Source: CAIZGX01 sp044239865 (GTDB lineage Bacteria; Bacteroidota; Bacteroidia; Flavobacteriales_D; Sanyastnellaceae). Taken from it: a DNA stretch of 64,000 nucleotides. Below, one piece after another: positions 26,238 to 34,649 of this stretch. A model generated the notes under the pieces. The model saw only the letters and a program-made list of their open reading frames with translations. It did not search any database and was not told the origin of the DNA. Each line of letters starts with the position of its first letter. Positions within the stretch are counted from its first letter, which is position 1. The stretch lies in contig JBIIAO010000004.1 in the NCBI GenBank assembly GCA_044239865.1, forward strand, positions 124,001-188,000, in the 5' to 3' direction. The translations under genes were made by a program, and so were the position numbers.

Positions 26238-27980
26238 ATGGCATCAGGGAAGGCGTTTGATTGGAAAATATTTGCTCGACTGTATCAATACAGCAAGCCC
26301 TATCGCGGAGGATTTGCTGTGACTTTGATTTTGGTTCTTGTGCTCTCAGGGCTTACAGTGGTGCGTCCTGAACAAATGCGCAACATGCTAGATGTTGCGG
26401 TTCCAGGTGGAGATTCCATGCAAATCTTGAATGTGGCCATTTGGTTTTTTGTTGTCTTAGCATTGGAAATTGTATTGCAATATATTCAAACACTTGCTGC
26501 GAATAGCGTAGCGCAAAGCATTACGCTAGACATGCGTGAGCGCGTTTATGCGCAGGTCATTCGATATAAATTAAATTACTTCGATAAGACTCCTGTCGGA
26601 CAATTGGTAACGCGTCACATTGGTGACATAGATGGTATTGCGGAAGTGTTTAGTGTTGGACTTTTGGATATTATTCGCGATATACTTAAGTTGTTAGTGA
26701 TTGTGGGATTTATGTTTTTTCTCGATTGGAAGTTGACGTTGATTGTGATGCTGCCGATTCCGATTCTACTTTGGGCGACTAGGGTGTTTCAACAAGCGGT
26801 GAAGAAATCATTTCAAGATGTTCGAAACGAAGTTGCTCGCATGAATGTGTTTGTGCAAGAGCACGTAACCGGAATGAACATTGTTCAATTCTTCAATCGT
26901 CAGAAAATTGAAAACGAAAAATTTGTCGAGATTAATGCGCAGCAACGCGATGCCCACATTCGCGGCATTTGGGCCTATTCAGTATTCTTTCCTGTTGTTG
27001 AAATTCTTTCAGCGCTCTCTGTTTCCCTGCTGCTATGGTGGGGCGTGAAGTCGAGTTTGAATTTGGAAATGTCCCCTGGATTAATTCTTGAATTCAGTAC
27101 GTTCATAGCCATGATGTACAGACCCATTCGTCAAATGGCAGACAACTTCAACGTACTTCAAATGGGTGTAGTGAATGCCGAACGCGTATTCAAGTTAATG
27201 GACGAAGATCATTCCGAAGAAGATGCCCTTCATGAAGAAATGAAAGATGTCGACGGAAGAATTGAATTCCGCGATGTGAGTTTTCAGTATGTGGAAAATC
27301 AACCGGTGTTGACCAACTTCAACATGATTATTGAGGCTGGAAAGAACGCGGCTATTGTGGGTTCTACTGGGTCTGGAAAATCGACACTTATTTCATTGCT
27401 GAATAGATTTTACGAAATAAACAACGGCGTAATTTATATCGATGATGTAGCACTTTCGAAATTGCCTTTGGTTTCGCTTCGAAAAACAATAGGCGTTGTT
27501 CTTCAAGATGTATTTCTTTTTAGCGATTCCATTCGAAATAATTTAACGTTATATAACGAAAGTATTTCCGATGAACGAATGATTGAAGCTGCGAAAATGG
27601 TAGGTGCGCATGACTTCATAATGGCTCTTCCAGGTGGATATGATTTCGATGTGAAGGAAAGAGGAACCTTGCTCAGCACGGGACAGCGTCAGCTTTTAGC
27701 TTTCGTTCGCGTCTTTCTTCAAGATCCAAAAATTGTGATTCTCGATGAAGCGACTTCAAGTATTGATACCGAGTCTGAATTACTGATTCAGCGCGCAACC
27801 GAGCTTCTTACAAAAGACAGGACATCCATTGTTATTGCGCACAGACTTTCAACCATTCAGCAAGCAGATGTGATTTTTGTTTTGGAAAAAGGAGAGATCA
27901 TTGAGCAAGGAAGTCATTCAGAGTTGATTACATTGAGCGGTCATTACCGTAACTTAGTGGAACTTCAATACAAGAAATAA
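26238..27980 (+). CDS. ABC exporter, fused permease and ATPase (MsbA-like)
   Basis: 580 residues: a six-helix membrane domain (about 20-310), then an ATPase with Walker A GSTGSGKST (375-383), Q-loop in VLQDVFLF, signature LSTGQ (479-483, Thr where LSGGQ is usual), Walker B ILDE (501-504) and H-loop in IVIAHRLS. A half-transporter that works as a dimer and exports lipids, lipid-linked sugars, peptides or drugs; the substrate is not shown by the sequence. Its stop overlaps the next start by one base. Confidence 0.93.
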   Translation: MASGKAFDWKIFARLYQYSKPYRGGFAVTLILVLVLSGLTVVRPEQMRNMLDVAVPGGDSMQILNVAIWFFVVLALEIVLQYIQTLAANSVAQSITLDMRERVYAQVIRYKLNYFDKTPVGQLVTRHIGDIDGIAEVFSVGLLDIIRDILKLLVIVGFMFFLDWKLTLIVMLPIPILLWATRVFQQAVKKSFQDVRNEVARMNVFVQEHVTGMNIVQFFNRQKIENEKFVEINAQQRDAHIRGIWAYSVFFPVVEILSALSVSLLLWWGVKSSLNLEMSPGLILEFSTFIAMMYRPIRQMADNFNVLQMGVVNAERVFKLMDEDHSEEDALHEEMKDVDGRIEFRDVSFQYVENQPVLTNFNMIIEAGKNAAIVGSTGSGKSTLISLLNRFYEINNGVIYIDDVALSKLPLVSLRKTIGVVLQDVFLFSDSIRNNLTLYNESISDERMIEAAKMVGAHDFIMALPGGYDFDVKERGTLLSTGQRQLLAFVRVFLQDPKIVILDEATSSIDTESELLIQRATELLTKDRTSIVIAHRLSTIQQADVIFVLEKGEIIEQGSHSELITLSGHYRNLVELQYKK

Positions 27981-28396
27981 TGACCAACGCCGAGAAGATA
28001 GTAGACTTCATGTTCACCAACGATGCATTTAGCCAATGGTTGGGTATTGAACGATTGAACGTTGCGCCCGGTGTTTGCGATTTGCGAATGACAGTGAGAA
28101 GTGAAATGTTAAATGGATTTGCAATTGCACATGGGGGAATTACTTATTCACTAGCGGATACTGCGCTGGCATTTGCAAGCAATGCACATGGATTGAAATG
28201 CTACTCGGTAGAAACTTCAATCTCGCATGTGAAGCCTGTTGCCGAAGGAGACGTTCTAACTACGTTGGTGGAAGAGAAGAGTTTATCGAAGCGAATCGGC
28301 GTTTACCACATTACAGTATTCAATCAAAACAGCGAGGCTGTAGCCTTTTTCAAGGGGACCGTTCACAGGTCTGAAAAAACATGGGAAATCTCATAA
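27980..28396 (+). CDS. paaI: PaaI-type hotdog-fold acyl-CoA thioesterase
   Basis: 138 residues, hotdog fold. N45 and the motif AHGGITYSLAD (50-60) place it with phenylacetate-type PaaI thioesterases; D60 is the expected catalytic residue. PaaI hydrolyses ring-hydroxylated phenylacetyl-CoAs that would trap CoA. It is 21 kb from the paaA/paaE pair in this window, so the link to phenylacetate is suggestive only; a general medium-chain or aryl-CoA thioesterase is the alternative. Confidence 0.82.
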   Translation: MTNAEKIVDFMFTNDAFSQWLGIERLNVAPGVCDLRMTVRSEMLNGFAIAHGGITYSLADTALAFASNAHGLKCYSVETSISHVKPVAEGDVLTTLVEEKSLSKRIGVYHITVFNQNSEAVAFFKGTVHRSEKTWEIS

Positions 28397-28423
28397 TTTT
28401 CAAGGACTTTCTTTCTTAAATCG

Positions 28424-28431
28424 TAAATTTG
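28424..28431 (+). promoter_or_regulatory. TAnnTTTG -7 element just before aspC
   Basis: TAAATTTG, exact match, ending 4 nt before the ATG at 28436. No clear TTTG upstream. If active, the transcript would start at about the start codon or serve the GTG at 28454. Confidence 0.35.
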
Positions 28432-28435
28432 CCCC

Positions 28436-29653
28436 ATGCAAGAAAATACGCGCGTGGGCAAGGTTTCCCACTTGTTAGAAAAATTGTCTGAGTCAGCCAC
28501 GCTGGCCATGTCTCGTATGAGTCGTGAATTAGCTGCAGAAGGAAAGCCCGTGGTGAATCTTTCTATTGGTGAACCCGACTTCAATACACCTGATTTCATT
28601 AAGGAAGCGGCCATTGCGGCAATACATGCAAACGTTACGCATTACCCACCGGTAAACGGATTTCTAGAATTGCGTCAAGCCATTTCAAATAAATTCCAAC
28701 GTGACAATGGTTTAACCTATTCACCCGAACAAGTGGTGGTGAGCACCGGAGCAAAGCAGAGTTTAGCAAATGCTATTTTAGCATTGGTGAATCCTGGTGA
28801 CGAGGTAATTATGCCAAGTCCATATTGGGTGAGTTACTCAGAAATGGTTAAGATGGCGGGAGGAACCGCGATTGAACTGCACGCCAGTATTGAAAGCAAT
28901 TTCAAGATTACACCTGAAGAATTAGGCAACGCCATTAATGATAAAACGAAGTTGATTATTTACAGTTCTCCTTGCAACCCAACGGGTTCGGTTTACAGCA
29001 AGGAAGAGCTTGAAGCATTGAGCAAAGTTATTCTTCAGCATGAAGGAGTTTATGTGATTAGCGATGAGATTTATGAGTTAATCAATTTTGTTGGAAAGAC
29101 CTATTCTATTGGTGCTTGTGAAGGTATGTTGGATAGAACCATTACCGTGAACGGTGTGTCGAAAGCATTCGCCATGACGGGATGGAGATTGGGATATTTA
29201 GGCGCTCCACTTTGGATTGCGCAAGCTTGCAATAAGATGCAGGGACAGATTACAAGTGGTGCGAACACCATTGCTCAAATGGCGGCAAAGGCTGCATTGG
29301 AAGCAGATCCGTCTGTTGTTAATGAAATGATTGCAGTGTTCAAGACGCGCAGAGATCGCGTGTTCGAAGGACTATCGAAAATACCTGGATTGAAGATTAA
29401 TCTTCCAGAAGCGGCATTCTATTTTTATATAGACGTAACAGCTTTCTTCAACACCACAGACGGTGTAACCGTTGTGAGAAATTCAGAAGATATGGCCATG
29501 TACTTGTTGCGCAAAGTGTATGTTGCAACAGTTGCAGGAGATGCCTTTGGCGATTCGAATTGCATTCGAATTTCATATGCCACTTCCGAAGAGAAATTAG
29601 ATCAAGCCGTTTCGAGAATGGCTCAAGCCTTATCCGAATTAAAACCGTTATAA
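28436..29653 (+). CDS. aspC: Pyridoxal-phosphate aspartate/aromatic aminotransferase (class I)
   Basis: 405 residues, fold-type I PLP enzyme, subgroup I-gamma like bacterial aspartate aminotransferases. The PLP lysine is K243 in NGVSKAFAMTGWRLG; substrate and cofactor motifs SIGEPDF, YSSPCNPTG and the late Arg in NCIRISYAT are intact. It transfers amino groups between aspartate/glutamate and oxo acids; prephenate use is possible in this subgroup. An in-frame GTG six codons in could be the true start. One base separates it from hldE1. Confidence 0.92.
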   Translation: MQENTRVGKVSHLLEKLSESATLAMSRMSRELAAEGKPVVNLSIGEPDFNTPDFIKEAAIAAIHANVTHYPPVNGFLELRQAISNKFQRDNGLTYSPEQVVVSTGAKQSLANAILALVNPGDEVIMPSPYWVSYSEMVKMAGGTAIELHASIESNFKITPEELGNAINDKTKLIIYSSPCNPTGSVYSKEELEALSKVILQHEGVYVISDEIYELINFVGKTYSIGACEGMLDRTITVNGVSKAFAMTGWRLGYLGAPLWIAQACNKMQGQITSGANTIAQMAAKAALEADPSVVNEMIAVFKTRRDRVFEGLSKIPGLKINLPEAAFYFYIDVTAFFNTTDGVTVVRNSEDMAMYLLRKVYVATVAGDAFGDSNCIRISYATSEEKLDQAVSRMAQALSELKPL

Positions 29654-29654
29654 A

Positions 29655-30656
29655 TTGAATAAAGAATCCGTACAGTCGTTCTTCAGCTCATTGTCTGAGA
29701 AAACCATTTTGGTGGTTGGCGATGTGATGATAGACGCTTATTTATGGGGAAAAGTAGAGCGCATTTCTCCTGAAGCTCCCGTTCCCATTGTTCACATTCA
29801 GACGAAAGAAAATCGTTTAGGCGGTGCTGCTAACGTGGCGTTGAACGTGAATAGCTTGGGCGCGAAAGCAATTATGTGTTCTGTAGTTGGTGACGGGTCG
29901 AAGGGAGATATTTTCCGGAAGACAGCAAAGGATTTAGGTTTTAGTACCGAAGGAATTATTGATTCCACTGAACGAATGACAACCGTGAAGACGCGTGTTA
30001 TTTCGGGGGGACATCATATTGTTCGAATTGACGATGAGATTACTTGGCCGCTATCGGCAACCGATGAGCGGAATTTACTCGATTGCATTGATCAGATTTT
30101 AAGCAAACAAAGAGTAGATGCGATAGTATTTGAAGATTACGACAAAGGGGTTTTGACTGAAAAAGTAATTGCACAGGTCATAGAGAAGGCGAAGGCTTTG
30201 AATATTCCAGTAAGCGTAGATCCGAAATTGAAAAATTTCAAAAGCTATATTGGCTGCTCACTTTTCAAACCCAACTTGAAAGAATTGAAGGAAGGAATGA
30301 AGGTTGAATTCGCTGCCGAGGATACCGCCTCAATTGAGCAGTCGTTAGTAAATTTAAGAAACGAATTGAACGCTGAAGGCGTTATGGTTACGCGTTCTGA
30401 ACACGGCGTAACCTCTTTCGATGGTGAGAATTTCTCTACTCATTCTGCGCACAAACGAGAAATAGTAGACGTTTCTGGGGCAGGTGATACTGTAATTGCA
30501 GTGGCTACTTTGGCATTGGCATCCAATTGGAATTTGTCAGACATTGCTGAGATAGCGAATCTTGCAGGAGGATTGGTTTGCGAGAAAGTGGGTGTAGTTC
30601 CAATAGATAAAGAATTATTAAAGTTGGAAGCAGAACGAATTGCAGTTTCAATTTGA
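29655..30656 (+). CDS. hldE: D-glycero-beta-D-manno-heptose-7-phosphate kinase (HldE1/RfaE1)
   Basis: 333 residues, ribokinase (PfkB) fold. Phosphorylates D-glycero-D-manno-heptose 7-phosphate for ADP-heptose, an LPS-core precursor. N-terminal VVGDVMIDAYLWG (14-26) and GGAANVALN, and the catalytic DVSGAGDT with D278, are present. Only the kinase half of the bifunctional Escherichia coli HldE is here, so the nucleotidyltransferase must be separate. The start codon is TTG; no ATG exists near the family's N-terminus. Tightly packed between aspC and menG. Confidence 0.92.
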   Translation: MNKESVQSFFSSLSEKTILVVGDVMIDAYLWGKVERISPEAPVPIVHIQTKENRLGGAANVALNVNSLGAKAIMCSVVGDGSKGDIFRKTAKDLGFSTEGIIDSTERMTTVKTRVISGGHHIVRIDDEITWPLSATDERNLLDCIDQILSKQRVDAIVFEDYDKGVLTEKVIAQVIEKAKALNIPVSVDPKLKNFKSYIGCSLFKPNLKELKEGMKVEFAAEDTASIEQSLVNLRNELNAEGVMVTRSEHGVTSFDGENFSTHSAHKREIVDVSGAGDTVIAVATLALASNWNLSDIAEIANLAGGLVCEKVGVVPIDKELLKLEAERIAVSI

Positions 30657-30688
30657 ACAAAATCGATGTAAGTCGAATTCATGTAAGT

Positions 30689-31414
30689 ATGGAAACAGTT
30701 AAGCCGTATAATCAAGGTGGGAAGAAGGAAGAGGTTGAGCAAATGTTCGATCAAATTGCGCACAGTTATGATTTTTTAAATCACTTCTTTTCGTTGGGAA
30801 TCGATATCATCTGGCGCAAACGTGCCATTCGTATTTTGAAGAAATACCATCCGAAGAAAGTACTCGATGTGGCTACTGGAACGGCTGATTTCGCGCTGCA
30901 AGCGGTGAAGTCTAAGTTGAATGCTTCATCAATCGTAGGCGTAGATATTTCAGAGGGAATGTTGGAAGTGGGAAGGAAGAAGGTTAAGGAAAGAGGCTTC
31001 GAGCAAATTATAGAATTGCGAAGAGGAGATTCAGAAAATCTTCCTTTTGAAGATCATTCGTTCGACGCTTATACCGTTGCTTTCGGTGTGCGGAATTTTG
31101 AAAACCTCGAGCAAGGCATGCGTGAAATGTTGCGCGTACTTCGTCCGAATGGAGTAGGAGTAGTTTTAGAATTTTCCCGTCCAAAACATTTCCCTATAAA
31201 ACAATTGTTCGGATTTTATTTCAAATACGTTATGCCAACTTTAGGCAAGTGGGTTTCTAAAGACAGTCGCGCTTACGAATACCTTCCGGAATCAGTGGCT
31301 CAGTTTCCTTCTGGAAAAGATTTCTTAGCTGTTATGGAAAAGGTGGGATACAAGAGTGTGCGTTGCATTCCATTAAGCGGTGGAATTGCGAGTATATACA
31401 TTGGTGAAAAGTGA
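30689..31414 (+). CDS. menG: Demethylmenaquinone methyltransferase (MenG/UbiE)
   Basis: About 241 residues, class I SAM methyltransferase. Catalyses the last step of menaquinone synthesis. Motif I VLDVATGTADFAL, post-I VGVDISEGML, the family motif RRGDSENLPF and AFGVRNFENLEQG are all present. Because only menaquinone is usual in Bacteroidota, MenG is preferred to UbiE. The frame also allows a TTG start at 30653 that overlaps the hldE1 stop by 4 nt; ATG 30689 gives the usual N-terminus. It overlaps aroA by 4 nt. Confidence 0.95.
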   Translation: METVKPYNQGGKKEEVEQMFDQIAHSYDFLNHFFSLGIDIIWRKRAIRILKKYHPKKVLDVATGTADFALQAVKSKLNASSIVGVDISEGMLEVGRKKVKERGFEQIIELRRGDSENLPFEDHSFDAYTVAFGVRNFENLEQGMREMLRVLRPNGVGVVLEFSRPKHFPIKQLFGFYFKYVMPTLGKWVSKDSRAYEYLPESVAQFPSGKDFLAVMEKVGYKSVRCIPLSGGIASIYIGEK

Positions 31415-32682
31415 AAATAGAAATTCTTCCTTCGGAAATTAGTGGAGTCGTTTCAGCTCCTGCCTCGAAGAGCATCGCACAACGCTACGTAGCCGCCGCT
31501 TTGCTTGCCGCTGGAGAAACAACCATTCGTCATTATCCGAATTCAGAAGATCCATTTCATGCGCGGAAGTTGGCCGAGTCGCTGGGTGCAATTGTTCAAC
31601 TTTCAAAAAACACATTAACCATCAAAGGCGGATTTCCGGCCAATGAAATTCATGGAATTCGTTCCCCACAAAAAAATCTTTTTGCAGGTGAGTCCGGATT
31701 CGCTTCACGCTTGTTCGTTCCGATAGCGGCCCTTCACAATAGTGAAAAAGTACTCAATGGAACGGGCACTTTATTGAACAGACCTTTCTTTGAATTTGAA
31801 CCATATCTGAATCCGTTTGGAGTAACCGTTTCAACCAACGAAGGAAAACTGCCTTTGACTTTTTCAGGGCAGTTAACAGCTGGAAAGGCGGAGTTATCTG
31901 CAGCAAATTCTTCCCAGTTCCTTTCGGGAATGCTTATGGCTTTGCCTCGATGCACAGGCGATTCAGAGTTGGTGGTTACAGAATTGAATAGTAAGCCGTA
32001 CATCGATTTAACCCTTGCGGTGATGAAAATGTTTGGCGTTACCGTTAAAGAAGATGACGGGACCTTTTTCATTAAAGGTTCGCAGAAGTACAAGCCACAA
32101 GATGTCTCTGTAGATGGCGATTGGAGCGGTGCAGTTCCATTACTTATTGCAGGCGCATTAACAGCTACAGAAGGTTTGTTAGTGAAGAATTTAAACACGC
32201 GACTCCCGCAAGCAGATCAGGCCATCTTAGATGTTTTCGATTTAGCGAAGGTTAAATACACACAGAACGAAAACAGCGTGAAAGTTTTCGCAAGTACCAT
32301 TCATGCATTTGATTTCGATGCCACGCATTGTCCAGATTTATTCCCATGCCTTGCAGTGTTGGCTTCATTCGGAAACGGCGTTTCAACATTGAAAGGTGCA
32401 AAGCGACTAGCCGTAAAAGAAAGCAATCGAGCAACCGCCATTGTGGAAGAATTCGCGAAATCTGGAATTCGGGTTGTTGTGCGTGGTGACGATATGATGG
32501 TTTATCCCGGTCATGCCCGTCCTGCCGTTTGGAATGTGCACAAAGACCATCGGATGGTTATGGCTGGTGCACTCTTCGGCATTGCAGGGGCGAAGACAAT
32601 CCTTCAAAACCCTGAGGTAATTTCGAAGTCTTACCCTGATTTTTTCAAAGACATTCAATCGATTGGTGCGAAGATGAAATAG
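31411..32682 (+). CDS. aroA: 3-phosphoshikimate 1-carboxyvinyltransferase (EPSP synthase)
   Basis: 423 residues, same inside-out barrel fold as MurA. Joins PEP to shikimate-3-phosphate in aromatic amino acid synthesis. N-terminal PASKSIAQRYVAAA carries the catalytic Lys, followed by GTGTLLNRP, SANSSQFLSG and the C-terminal DHRMVMAGALFG. GTG start at 31411 overlapping the menG stop (GTGA). The other shikimate gene in the window, aroK, is 11 kb away. Confidence 0.96.
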   Translation: MKIEILPSEISGVVSAPASKSIAQRYVAAALLAAGETTIRHYPNSEDPFHARKLAESLGAIVQLSKNTLTIKGGFPANEIHGIRSPQKNLFAGESGFASRLFVPIAALHNSEKVLNGTGTLLNRPFFEFEPYLNPFGVTVSTNEGKLPLTFSGQLTAGKAELSAANSSQFLSGMLMALPRCTGDSELVVTELNSKPYIDLTLAVMKMFGVTVKEDDGTFFIKGSQKYKPQDVSVDGDWSGAVPLLIAGALTATEGLLVKNLNTRLPQADQAILDVFDLAKVKYTQNENSVKVFASTIHAFDFDATHCPDLFPCLAVLASFGNGVSTLKGAKRLAVKESNRATAIVEEFAKSGIRVVVRGDDMMVYPGHARPAVWNVHKDHRMVMAGALFGIAGAKTILQNPEVISKSYPDFFKDIQSIGAKMK

Positions 32683-32726
32683 CTCTTTGCCAATTGAGAA
32701 GTATATTCGCATTAAATCTATTTCGT

Positions 32727-33755
32727 ATGAAATTTACGGCGGAGCAAATTGCCGGTATGTTGGAAGGAACGGTTGAAGGTAATTCTTCAGCAGAAGTTTC
32801 AGGGCTTTCTAAAATTGAAGAAGGCAAAGCTGGAACACTCACGTTTCTAGCCAATCCGAAATACATTTCTCATATTTATTCTACAGGCGCAAGTGTTGCT
32901 ATAGTTTCGAACGATTTCGTTGCAGAACAAGCCTTGCCTGAAACGCTTACGCTTATTCGTGTTGAAGATGCTTACGGAAGTTTCGCGAAGTTGTTGGAAG
33001 CTTATAGTCAATTCAAAAGACCGCGTCCGGGTATTCACCCTTCTGCTGTTATAGATTCTACTGTAGTGGTTGGAGAGAATGTTCACATTGGAGCAGGAGT
33101 GGTTCTCGAACCGGGCGTTTCCATTGGAAATAATGCAGTCATTATGGCTCAGTCTTATTTGGGTGAGCACGTGAAGATTGGAGATTTTACGACGATTCAT
33201 CCGGGTGTGAAGGTTTATAGTGAATGTGTCATTGGTGCGAATTGCACGCTGCACGCTGGAGTGATCATTGGAGCAGACGGATTCGGTTTTGCACCACAAG
33301 CAGATAATCGTTACGCGAAGGTTCCTCAAATTGGAAATGTTGTGATTGAAGATCGTGTTGAAATTGGTGCGAATACAGCTATTGATAGAGCCACTCTAGG
33401 CTCTACGATTATTCGTGAAGGTGTGAAGCTCGATAACCTTATTCAAATTGCACACAACGTTGAAATTGGAAAGAACACAGTTATTGCTGCGCTAACTGGA
33501 ATTGCAGGAAGCACCAAGATTGGTGAGAATGTTATGATAGGCGGACAAGTTGGAATAGCTGGACATTTAACCATAGCGAACGGAGTGAAGATTGCGGCTC
33601 AAACGGGCATCAGCGCTTCTGTGCTGAAAGAAGACGTTGTAATGCAAGGGACACCCGCTGTTAGTACGATGGACTTCAAAAAATCGTATATCATTCACCG
33701 CCGCTTACCTCAATTGCTCGAGCGCATAGAGCGACTTGAAAAAGGACAGAAGTAA
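32727..33755 (+). CDS. lpxD: UDP-3-O-(3-hydroxyacyl)glucosamine N-acyltransferase (LpxD)
   Basis: 342 residues. Third step of lipid A synthesis: adds a hydroxyacyl chain from ACP to the glucosamine nitrogen. A uridine-binding N-domain (1-100) is followed by a left-handed beta-helix of hexapeptide repeats (100-310); the catalytic His is H243 in IAHNVEIG; a C-terminal helix carries MDFKKSYIIHRRLPQL. ATG 32727 is chosen over an upstream in-frame ATG at 32694 because the extra 11 residues are not family-like. Confidence 0.96.
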   Translation: MKFTAEQIAGMLEGTVEGNSSAEVSGLSKIEEGKAGTLTFLANPKYISHIYSTGASVAIVSNDFVAEQALPETLTLIRVEDAYGSFAKLLEAYSQFKRPRPGIHPSAVIDSTVVVGENVHIGAGVVLEPGVSIGNNAVIMAQSYLGEHVKIGDFTTIHPGVKVYSECVIGANCTLHAGVIIGADGFGFAPQADNRYAKVPQIGNVVIEDRVEIGANTAIDRATLGSTIIREGVKLDNLIQIAHNVEIGKNTVIAALTGIAGSTKIGENVMIGGQVGIAGHLTIANGVKIAAQTGISASVLKEDVVMQGTPAVSTMDFKKSYIIHRRLPQLLERIERLEKGQK

Positions 33756-34528
33756 TGTTATTGCTTCCTTATCTCAAACATTTATTTTTCGCTAAAGGAC
33801 CTCACGGGGTTCATTCTCCTTTTGTGTTTAAGCTTATTACCGAAGTGCTCAAGCAGCAAAGAACCGAAGCTTGGAAACCCATTGAAGAAGCGCGCAGAAA
33901 ATTGCTCGCGAACGATACGGAGTATGTAGTGAAGGACTTCGGTGCCGGAAGCAAGGGGCTTCAGACTACTCGGACTTATGCGCGATCTGTGGCTTCTAGC
34001 GCCATGCCGAAGAAAAAGGGAGAAGCCCTTCATTTGTTGGTGGAGCATTTGCAGCCTTTGGGGCTGCTAGAAATAGGCACTCATTTCGGCATAGGCACAC
34101 TCTATTTATCAGAGGCCCTTCATTCCACAAAAAAAATAATTACCCTTGAAGGAGATCCAACGCATGCGGCCGAAGCGCGTACACTTTTTCATTCCTTCCA
34201 GAAAGAAAATATAGAAGTGGTTGAAGGAAATTTCAACGACACCCTTCCAACTACATTAACTGCATTTCCTGAAATGGAATTTGTATATGTAGATGGAAAT
34301 CACACGGAAGAGGCAACGTTGCGTTATTTCGAGATTCTACTTCAACATAAAAATATAACGTGCATTGTGTTCGACGATATCTATTGGAGCAAAGGAATGA
34401 TGCGTGCTTGGAAGAAAATTTGTTCCGATGCTCGTATTGAATTGAGCCTCGATTTTTATTGGTTCGGCGTTATTTTTCTGAATGGAAGAATGCGCAAGGA
34501 ACACTTCAACTTATATCTTCCGCGCTGA
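33755..34528 (+). CDS. Class I SAM-dependent methyltransferase, O-methyltransferase-like
   Basis: 257 residues. SAM-binding motif LLEIGTHFGIGTLYL (about 101-115), then ITLEGDP and the acidic FVYVDGNH and VFDDIYWSKGM motifs, typical of catechol-OMT-like or sugar O-methyltransferases. The substrate is not known. Start ATG overlaps the lpxD stop by one base (TAATG), so a role at the cell envelope is possible but only positional. Confidence 0.82.
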   Translation: MLLLPYLKHLFFAKGPHGVHSPFVFKLITEVLKQQRTEAWKPIEEARRKLLANDTEYVVKDFGAGSKGLQTTRTYARSVASSAMPKKKGEALHLLVEHLQPLGLLEIGTHFGIGTLYLSEALHSTKKIITLEGDPTHAAEARTLFHSFQKENIEVVEGNFNDTLPTTLTAFPEMEFVYVDGNHTEEATLRYFEILLQHKNITCIVFDDIYWSKGMMRAWKKICSDARIELSLDFYWFGVIFLNGRMRKEHFNLYLPR

Positions 34529-34551
34529 ATTGTCGCGCAGTTTAATGTGAG

Positions 34552-34578
34552 TGTCAGAAAATGCTGACAATTCTGTCA
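34552..34578 (+). promoter_or_regulatory. TGTCA/TGACA inverted repeats upstream of dnaK
   Basis: TGTCAG (34552-34557) pairs with CTGACA (34564-34569), spacer 6; the latter's TGACA (34565-34569) also pairs with TGTCA (34574-34578), spacer 4. Three alternating half-sites end 71 nt before the dnaK ATG. The same half-sites lie before grpE. Operator function is inferred. Confidence 0.5.
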
Positions 34579-34649
34579 TATTTCACCCGCTATTTCTCAA
34601 TGGCATATTGGTTGAAATGCGAGTTGAAACAAATTGAAAATTTAAGAAC

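Noticed and set aside
31734..32198. 154-codon open frame antisense to aroA
   Set aside because: Lies wholly inside aroA, with no recognisable domain and no promoter.
32847..33329. 160-codon open frame antisense to lpxD
   Set aside because: An artefact of the repeated hexapeptide codons of lpxD; low-information Asn/Ser/Arg-rich translation.
34529..34649. CIRCE (HrcA) element before dnaK
   Set aside because: No TTAGCACTC-N9-GAGTGCTAA-like sequence; the inverted repeats present are TGACA/TGTCA.
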